From Bacilli bacterium (GTDB taxonomy: Bacteria; Bacillota_I; Bacilli_A; RF39; UBA660), in NCBI GenBank assembly GCA_028703035.1, contig JAQVNR010000004.1:1-32870 (forward strand): 32,870 nt of DNA, given 5' to 3'. Position numbers and translations under genes: made by a program. How positions within the stretch are numbered: the stretch's first letter is position 1; each line of letters starts with the position of its first letter. A model generated the notes under the pieces. The model was not told where the DNA came from, did not search any database, and worked only from the letters and a program-made list of their open reading frames with translations. Below, piece after piece: positions 26,851 to 32,870 of this stretch.

Positions 26851-27011
26851 AATTTAATTATTAATTGATCACATATGTACACTACTTATTTCTATTTTCC
26901 TTTAAAATAATTAAAAAAAAAGCAGCTTTCAGTAAAACATATTTGCTTCTTATATTTAAAATTATAATTGTTTGTTTCTGTTTTAAGTTTTAATATAATA
27001 AATACTTGTAA

Positions 27012-27632
27012 TTAATTTTTTAAGTTTGCAATTGAGACTACTAATACTCCATCTGATCTTTGATAAGAATTTTGTCCCCCATATAGAACCATTAAAAATG
27101 ATGGTTTTCCTTTTATATCAGTATTAATTTTGTTTTTTAATTGCAATAGATTTGTAGCTGCTTCATCAACTTTTTCTTCACCAAGTTTTATTTCTACCGC
27201 GCCCCATCTACCATCATTTAATTCTAGTATCGCATCTATTTCATAACCTTTTTCTTCTCGATAATTAAATATATTACCATCAATACTATCTATATAAATT
27301 CTTAAATCTCGCAAAGCTAAAGCTTCAAATAGAAAACCAAAATAATTAAAATCAGTTAAAATTTTTGCACTTGTTAATCTTAAAGAGGAACAAACCAAGG
27401 AAGTATCAACCAATAATTTTTTATCACTTTTTCTAAGAGCTGTTTTACTTCTAATTGAAGTAGGCCAAGAAGGAATATTTTCAATTATAAATAATTTTTC
27501 TAAAGTGATTTTATAATCTCTAAAGGTATTACTACTAATTTCAATTCCTTCATTGATCATATCTTCCATTATTGTTACATTACTTGCATAAGTTGCAATA
27601 TTTCTTGAATATGATCTTAGAAGAGCATTCAA
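27012..27632 (-). pseudogene. C-terminal fragment of DUF4143-type ATP-binding protein
   Basis: IENIPSWPTSIRSKTALRKSDKKLLVDTSLV...FGFLFEALALRDLRIY...GYEIDAILELNDGRWGAVEIKLG; no P-loop half. Confidence 0.75.
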
Positions 27633-27634
27633 AT

Positions 27635-27674
27635 AAAAACAGCAATATTTAATAAAACATAACTGCTGGTTTTA
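27635..27674 (-). terminator. Intrinsic terminator with truB stop codon inside the hairpin
   Basis: AAAACCAGCA...TGCTGTTTTT on minus strand. Confidence 0.65.
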
Positions 27675-28497
27675 TTTTCTGAGGATCTTTATCATATTTT
27701 TTATAAAGGGCTATTTCTTTATCTCTTACTACAAATAAAATATAATTATCTATTTCTCTATCTAATATCTGACCGTTTTTTACTTTATATAGCATTTTTG
27801 GATCTATTTCTTCTTTTGGATAATCTTTTAATATTTCTATTACATTATAGAAGTAATGTTTATTATATAAAACATCATCTAAGGAAGATGCATTATCTAT
27901 TTTAAAATTACCCAAAGAAGTTCTTCTAAGTTCAGTAAGTGTTGCAACTGTTCCAAGTGATGCACCAATATCTCTTACTAAACCACGAATATAAGTTCCT
28001 TTAGATACTTTAGTTTTAATTTTAATAATATCTTTGTCAATAGATAAAAGTTTTAAATCATATATAGTAACGTCTCTTTTAGGGAGCTCTACTTCTTCAT
28101 TGCATCTAGCATATTCATATAATTTTTTACCCATAACTTTGACTGCTGAGTATATAGGAACTTCTTGACTATAGGTTTTAATATATGATTTTAATGTTTT
28201 CTTGATTTCTGTTTCTTTAATATTTACTTTTTCTTCGATTAATATATTGCCTGTAATATCTAAAGTATCAGTTAAAACTCCTAATTTAAAAGTAGCTATA
28301 TATTCTTTATCTTGATTAGTTAATATATTAGATAGTTTAGTTGCTCTACCAATTAAACATACTAAAACGCCAGTTGCCATTGGATCTAGTGTGCCAGTAT
28401 GACCTATTTCTTTTGTTTCTAATATCTGATTTAATCTATTAACTACATCTCTGCTAGTAATACCAGCTGGTTTATCAATAACTATCGCACCATTCAT
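27649..28497 (-). CDS. truB: tRNA pseudouridine(55) synthase
   Basis: GAIVIDKPAGITSRDVVNRL, GHTGTLDPMATGVL. Confidence 0.97.
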   Translation of the reverse strand: MNGAIVIDKPAGITSRDVVNRLNQILETKEIGHTGTLDPMATGVLVCLIGRATKLSNILTNQDKEYIATFKLGVLTDTLDITGNILIEEKVNIKETEIKKTLKSYIKTYSQEVPIYSAVKVMGKKLYEYARCNEEVELPKRDVTIYDLKLLSIDKDIIKIKTKVSKGTYIRGLVRDIGASLGTVATLTELRRTSLGNFKIDNASSLDDVLYNKHYFYNVIEILKDYPKEEIDPKMLYKVKNGQILDREIDNYILFVVRDKEIALYKKYDKDPQKIKPAVMFY

Positions 28498-28566
28498 TTT
28501 ATTTACCCTTCTTTAACCTACTAAGTAATTCTTATTAGTTGTTTTTTTCTTTTTTCCCCAAACCAA

Positions 28567-28905
28567 TTATTTATTTATATCTGCAAGTATCCTTTCGATA
28601 TTAGTACCATATTCAATCGACTTATCAAAGATGAATTTTAATTCCGGTGTATGTCTAATATCAATTCGCTCAGCAAGTTCAGTTCTTAAAAATGAACTTG
28701 CTTTATTTAATTCTTCTTGAACTAAATTTTTATCATAATCACCTAAATAAGTATAATATATTTTAGCAAGACCTAAATCAGAAGTTACGTCAGTGGCAGT
28801 TATTGTAACAGTTTTTAGTATTTCTGATTTGGCTTTATCTAGAATAATTTCTGATAATTCTTTTACAATTTGTGAACCTATTCGTTCTGTTTTTATTTTA
28901 CTCAT
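28567..28905 (-). CDS. rbfA: Ribosome-binding factor A
   Basis: RIGSQIVKELSEII...RTELAERIDIRHTPELKFIFD. Confidence 0.95.
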   Translation of the reverse strand: MSKIKTERIGSQIVKELSEIILDKAKSEILKTVTITATDVTSDLGLAKIYYTYLGDYDKNLVQEELNKASSFLRTELAERIDIRHTPELKFIFDKSIEYGTNIERILADINK

Positions 28906-31007
28906 CTTTTTATTTCAACCTCTTCATAAGTTTCAAAGACATCTTTTTCTTTAATATTATTATAATTATCTAAAGTTATACCACATTCAAAACCTTGTTT
29001 TACTTCTTTAACAGTATCTTTTTCTCTTTGAATAGAAGAAATTTTACCATCATGAATAATGACTCCGTCTCTTATAATTCTTACATTAGATTGATTTTTA
29101 ATTATTCCACTAGTTACCATAACTCCAGCAATACTTCCAACTTTGCTAAATTTAAATAATTGCCGAACCTCAGCAGTTCCCATAATTTTTTCTTCAAATT
29201 CTGGGTCAAGTAAACCTTTCATAGCAAGTTCCATCTCTTCAACTAGTTTATAGATTACTTGATATAATCTTATTTCGACATTGTATTCTTTAGCAACATC
29301 TTTAGTAATAGAGACAGGTGAAACATTAAAACCAATCACTAATGCATCTGATGCATTAGCAAGAACAATATCGCTTTCAGTTATTGTTCCGATACCTGAT
29401 CTAATTACTTTTATTTTTGCGCCTGCAATATCTATTTTTTCTAAAGCATTTTTTACAGCTTCTTCAGAGCCTCTAACATCACATTTTAAAACAACGTTTA
29501 TTTCTTTGATTCCACATTTTATTTTTTCGAACATATCTTCAAAAGTTAGAGGAATATTTTGGCATCTTTTTTCTTTGCTTTGAACTAATCTTTTTGCCGC
29601 AACATCGCGTGCTGATTTTTCAAGTTCAAAAGCCATAAATTTATCTCCAGCTTCTGGATTTGCATTTAATCCCGTAATTTCAACTGGAGTAGAAGGTCCT
29701 CCCTCAACAATATCTCTACCTTGATCATCTTTTAAGGTTCTTACTTTACCATGAGTTGACCCAACAACTACTGGATCTCCTAATCTAAGAGTTCCATTTT
29801 GAATCAGTAGTGTTGCAACGCCTCCAATATTTTTATCAATCCGCGACTCGATAACTGTTCCAACCGCATAGCGATTTGGATTAGCTTTTAACTCTCCTAC
29901 CTCAGCAATTACTAAAAGTGTTGCAAGAAGCTTATCAATTCCCTCGCCTGTGTGAGCACTGATATTAACAAATGGGATATTTCCTCCCCAAGCTTCAGGA
30001 TTTAAATTAAGAGCAGCAAGCTCTTGCATAACTTTTTCAGGATTTGCCTCAGGTTTATCAATTTTATTGATTGCAACAACGATTGGAACATTTGCTGATA
30101 GTGCATGATCGATTGCTTCTTCGGTTTGGGGCATTACCCCATCATCAGCTGCGACAATTATAATAACAATATCTGTAACACTTGCTCCTCTTGCCCGCAT
30201 TTCCGTAAATGCCGCGTGACCTGGAGTATCAATAAATGTTAATATCTCCCCATTATAAGACGTTTGGTATGCTCCAATTGCTTGAGTGATTCCTCCTGCT
30301 TCACATGATGCCACACTTGCACATCTTATATAATCAAGTAGTGATGTTTTACCATGATCAACATGTCCCATAACTGTTATAACTGGTGGTCTTTTAACTA
30401 AATCTTCATCACTATCAACAATCTCATATTCTTCAAAATTAGAAATATCTTGGCTTGCTTCTTTTTTTAAAACTTTTTTATAATCAACAACAATTATTTC
30501 CGCTGTTTCAAAATCAATTGGTTGATTTTGATTAATCATTAGTCCTAAGCCAATCAACTTTTTAATTACTTCTGCACTTCCTACTTGCAGGCTATCAGCA
30601 AAATCTTTAACCGTCATTCCTTCTCTATAAAGAACAACATCACTGCTAGTTTCAACATTTCCCATTAGCTTAGTCTTATTTTTATACATAGCTTTTCTTT
30701 TCTTTGTATAATCACTAGTTTCTTTAACTTGAAATTTTTTCTTTAATTTTTGTTTTCTTTCAGAATCATCTTTAATATAACTAGATTCTTTTAATATTTC
30801 TTCAACAGCATCATCTAGTACATCATTATCCTCATGGGTTGCATCCGTATCGGTGCTGATAAGGTTCATAGAATTATCTAAAACAATAATATCATCATCT
30901 TCTAAAAGATCACTACTTTCTGTTTTTTTAATTCCCAGTTCTTTACACTTGCTTATTACTTCTTGAACTGTATAGCCCATCTCAGTTGCATATTCTTGTA
31001 TACTCAT
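28902..31007 (-). CDS. infB: Translation initiation factor IF-2
   Basis: [41 protein letters not shown]. Confidence 0.98.
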   Translation of the reverse strand: MSIQEYATEMGYTVQEVISKCKELGIKKTESSDLLEDDDIIVLDNSMNLISTDTDATHEDNDVLDDAVEEILKESSYIKDDSERKQKLKKKFQVKETSDYTKKRKAMYKNKTKLMGNVETSSDVVLYREGMTVKDFADSLQVGSAEVIKKLIGLGLMINQNQPIDFETAEIIVVDYKKVLKKEASQDISNFEEYEIVDSDEDLVKRPPVITVMGHVDHGKTSLLDYIRCASVASCEAGGITQAIGAYQTSYNGEILTFIDTPGHAAFTEMRARGASVTDIVIIIVAADDGVMPQTEEAIDHALSANVPIVVAINKIDKPEANPEKVMQELAALNLNPEAWGGNIPFVNISAHTGEGIDKLLATLLVIAEVGELKANPNRYAVGTVIESRIDKNIGGVATLLIQNGTLRLGDPVVVGSTHGKVRTLKDDQGRDIVEGGPSTPVEITGLNANPEAGDKFMAFELEKSARDVAAKRLVQSKEKRCQNIPLTFEDMFEKIKCGIKEINVVLKCDVRGSEEAVKNALEKIDIAGAKIKVIRSGIGTITESDIVLANASDALVIGFNVSPVSITKDVAKEYNVEIRLYQVIYKLVEEMELAMKGLLDPEFEEKIMGTAEVRQLFKFSKVGSIAGVMVTSGIIKNQSNVRIIRDGVIIHDGKISSIQREKDTVKEVKQGFECGITLDNYNNIKEKDVFETYEEVEIKR

Positions 31008-31025
31008 TTAAGAGCACCACCTTTC

Positions 31026-31277
31026 TTAATCTATCATCTTTAATAACTCATCATATATCAAGACATTTACATCAGTTTCAAATACTCTATTTAAGACTTT
31101 AGTATTTTTTGCTTTATTTATTACTTCAATATCTTTTTTTAAATAGCACCCTTTACCATTTAGTTTACCTGATAAGTCTATTTTTATTTCATTTTCATTC
31201 ATTACTATTCTAATTAAGTCCTTCTTAGGTAATTTTTCTTTAGTAATAACACACATTCTCATTGGAATTTTTTTCAC
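31026..31277 (-). CDS. ylxR: YlxR family protein (RnpM)
   Basis: PMRMCVITKEKLPKKDLIRIV...GKGCYLKKD. Confidence 0.9.
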   Translation of the reverse strand: MKKIPMRMCVITKEKLPKKDLIRIVMNENEIKIDLSGKLNGKGCYLKKDIEVINKAKNTKVLNRVFETDVNVLIYDELLKMID

Positions 31278-32395
31278 TAAGCTTCATTTCCTTCTTCAGT
31301 AATTTGCTTTAAGGTTTTAACAGTAATATGGAATTTAGTTAAACGACTAGCAAGCTTAATATTTATTCCTTTTTTACCGATGGCAAGTGGTAAGTTATCC
31401 TCATCAACAATTGCTAGAGCTTCTCTTGTTTTAGTATCATCTAGTATATTTACAATAATACCTTTAGCTGGAGATAAAGCATTAGCAATATACTCACTAT
31501 TATCTTCACTATAAAGTATTAAGTCTATTTTCTCGCCATTTAATTCTTTTAAAATACTAGAAATTCTAGAGCCTCTTTCCCCAATACATGTCCCAATTGG
31601 ATCAATTCTCTCTTGATCTGTATTTACCGCAACTTTGCTTCTTACTCCGGCTTCCCTAGCAACACCATAAAGTTGGATTATTCCATCTTCAAGTTCAGGT
31701 ATTTCTAGTTCAAACAATCTTTTAACAAAATTATTATGTTTTCTAGAACATAAAATTAGTGGTCCCTTAGGAGTTTCTTCAATTTTTTGTAAATAAACTT
31801 TAATTGAAGTTCCCATTTTTACTTCTTCACCAGGAATCATTTCAGTTTTAGGAAGGATTCCTCTTGTTCTTCCTAAGTCAATATAATAATTTTTATTATC
31901 TTCCATTGCCAGCATTCCTAGCATTATTTCATCTTGTTTATCAGAAAACTCTTCAACAATACTTGACTTTTCAGCATCTCTTATCTTTTGAGTTAAAACT
32001 TGTTTAGCAGTTGATGCTGCTACTCTTCCAAAATCTTTAGGTGTTACTTCTTCTTCAATTGTTTCCCCAACTTTAATATTTGGAACAAGTTTTTTTGCAT
32101 CTTCTAATAATATTTGCGCATCTTCGTTTATTTCCGGTTCTAAATAAGTAATATTACCTTCTTCATCAATAGTTTCTTCTCCATCAATATAGTCATCAAC
32201 TACTACTAAATATGAATAAACCTTAATATTACCTGTATCACGATTTATATCTACTTTAACATTAGTTTTAGAATCAAAATTTTTCTTATATGCAGTCATT
32301 AAAGCTTGCTCCATACCATCAAAAACTATATCTTTATCAATTCCTTTTTCTTGAGCAATATTATTTACTGCTTTAATAAATTTTTTCGTATCCAT
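31277..32395 (-). CDS. nusA: Transcription termination/antitermination factor NusA
   Basis: S1 and KH domains: DPIGTCIGERGSRISSILKELNGEKIDLI, LAIGKKGINIKLASRLT. Confidence 0.96.
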   Translation of the reverse strand: MDTKKFIKAVNNIAQEKGIDKDIVFDGMEQALMTAYKKNFDSKTNVKVDINRDTGNIKVYSYLVVVDDYIDGEETIDEEGNITYLEPEINEDAQILLEDAKKLVPNIKVGETIEEEVTPKDFGRVAASTAKQVLTQKIRDAEKSSIVEEFSDKQDEIMLGMLAMEDNKNYYIDLGRTRGILPKTEMIPGEEVKMGTSIKVYLQKIEETPKGPLILCSRKHNNFVKRLFELEIPELEDGIIQLYGVAREAGVRSKVAVNTDQERIDPIGTCIGERGSRISSILKELNGEKIDLILYSEDNSEYIANALSPAKGIIVNILDDTKTREALAIVDEDNLPLAIGKKGINIKLASRLTKFHITVKTLKQITEEGNEA

Positions 32396-32398
32396 TTT

Positions 32399-32650
32399 TT
32401 AACCTCTTTCTTTACTGGAAATATCTAATATATATTCTTCTTTTATTAAATCATACTCATCAATAATCGGATTTATTATTTTTGTTGCGTATGCTACCTG
32501 ATCTAAATCAAGTCCACCAACTTTATCTAAAGTAATCTTTAAAAAATTATATTTATTTTCTTTAACATACTCTATTTTATCAACAATAATTTTTCTATCA
32601 ACTAATTTACTTTCAATAACAATTTTTATTTTTTCTAAACTTTCTTGCAT
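32399..32650 (-). CDS. rimP: RimP N-terminal domain only (truncated ribosome maturation factor)
   Basis: LDLDQVAYATKIINPIIDEYDLIKEEYILDISSKERG*, operon position before nusA. Confidence 0.8.
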   Translation of the reverse strand: MQESLEKIKIVIESKLVDRKIIVDKIEYVKENKYNFLKITLDKVGGLDLDQVAYATKIINPIIDEYDLIKEEYILDISSKERG

Positions 32651-32673
32651 ATGTCCTCCTAAAGCAATAATAA

Positions 32674-32695
32674 AAGCGGGATGTTCTGCCCACTT
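32674..32695 (-). terminator. Leader hairpin AAGTGGG/CCCGCTT followed by TTTT upstream of rimP
   Basis: Stem then T-run on minus strand, between promoter and RBS. Confidence 0.55.
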
Positions 32696-32709
32696 AAATC
32701 TGTATTTGT

Positions 32710-32738
32710 ATTATAACAAAGGCCTTCACTAAAGTAAA
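32710..32738 (-). promoter_or_regulatory. Promoter TTTACT-N17-TATAAT for rimP-nusA operon
   Basis: Direct reading, minus strand. Confidence 0.6.
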
Positions 32739-32802
32739 GGATTTATAGTTACAATTCACAGCCAAATGACAAAATAATTTATTGCATAAGAAAGCGGAAC
32801 AA

Positions 32803-32868
32803 TTATTGTTCTTCTTTTTTGTAGTTTAATACTTCTGTTAGAGTATAAGGGTTGCCATGCATTAATCT
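32803..32868 (-). CDS. C-terminal end of a CDS continuing beyond the window
   Basis: Open frame to window edge: ...RLMHGNPYTLTEVLNYKKEEQ*. Confidence 0.4.
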   Translation of the reverse strand, partial: RLMHGNPYTLTEVLNYKKEEQ

Positions 32869-32870
32869 CT

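Noticed and set aside
32790-32820. Terminator GAACAATTATTGTTC + T-run on the plus strand
   Set aside because: Neighbouring genes are on minus, where no T-run follows directly; kept out as a terminator call.

Overview
AT-rich Bacillota-type chromosomal segment using the standard code. Most genes are housekeeping and on the minus strand: rimP-nusA-ylxR-infB-rbfA-truB, ileS, leuS, tyrS, trmB, and a tdk / Nudix-regulator / tmk operon. Plus-strand genes include murT-gatD and rpsD. Spore-related genes (spoVS, a cotY/cotZ-like coat protein, cse60) suggest a spore former. One IS30-family transposase and several decayed accessory genes are present (a DUF4143-type ATPase with stops and a frameshift, a second DUF4143 C-terminal piece, a possible AlwI-like endonuclease remnant). 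Regulatory RNAs include Ile and Leu T-boxes, an unusually short T-box-like leader before dUTPase-tyrS, and an rpsD leader. Strongest points for follow-up: (1) IleRS has a permuted class I signature, GLHH instead of HIGH, the type associated with extreme mupirocin resistance; (2) LeuRS carries a complete Nudix domain inserted in its CP1 editing domain; (3) an NrtR-like Nudix regulator lies inside a thymidine-salvage operon, with a palindrome just downstream of the operon promoter; (4) RimP is cut off at its domain junction; (5) a membrane-anchored EIIB-like protein lacks the phosphorylatable Cys; (6) an uncharacterised four-gene envelope-type operon contains a conserved-looking SPVYGILD motif in a disordered protein. 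No CRISPR array, rRNA or tRNA was recognised. All family calls are by eye; no database search was run.
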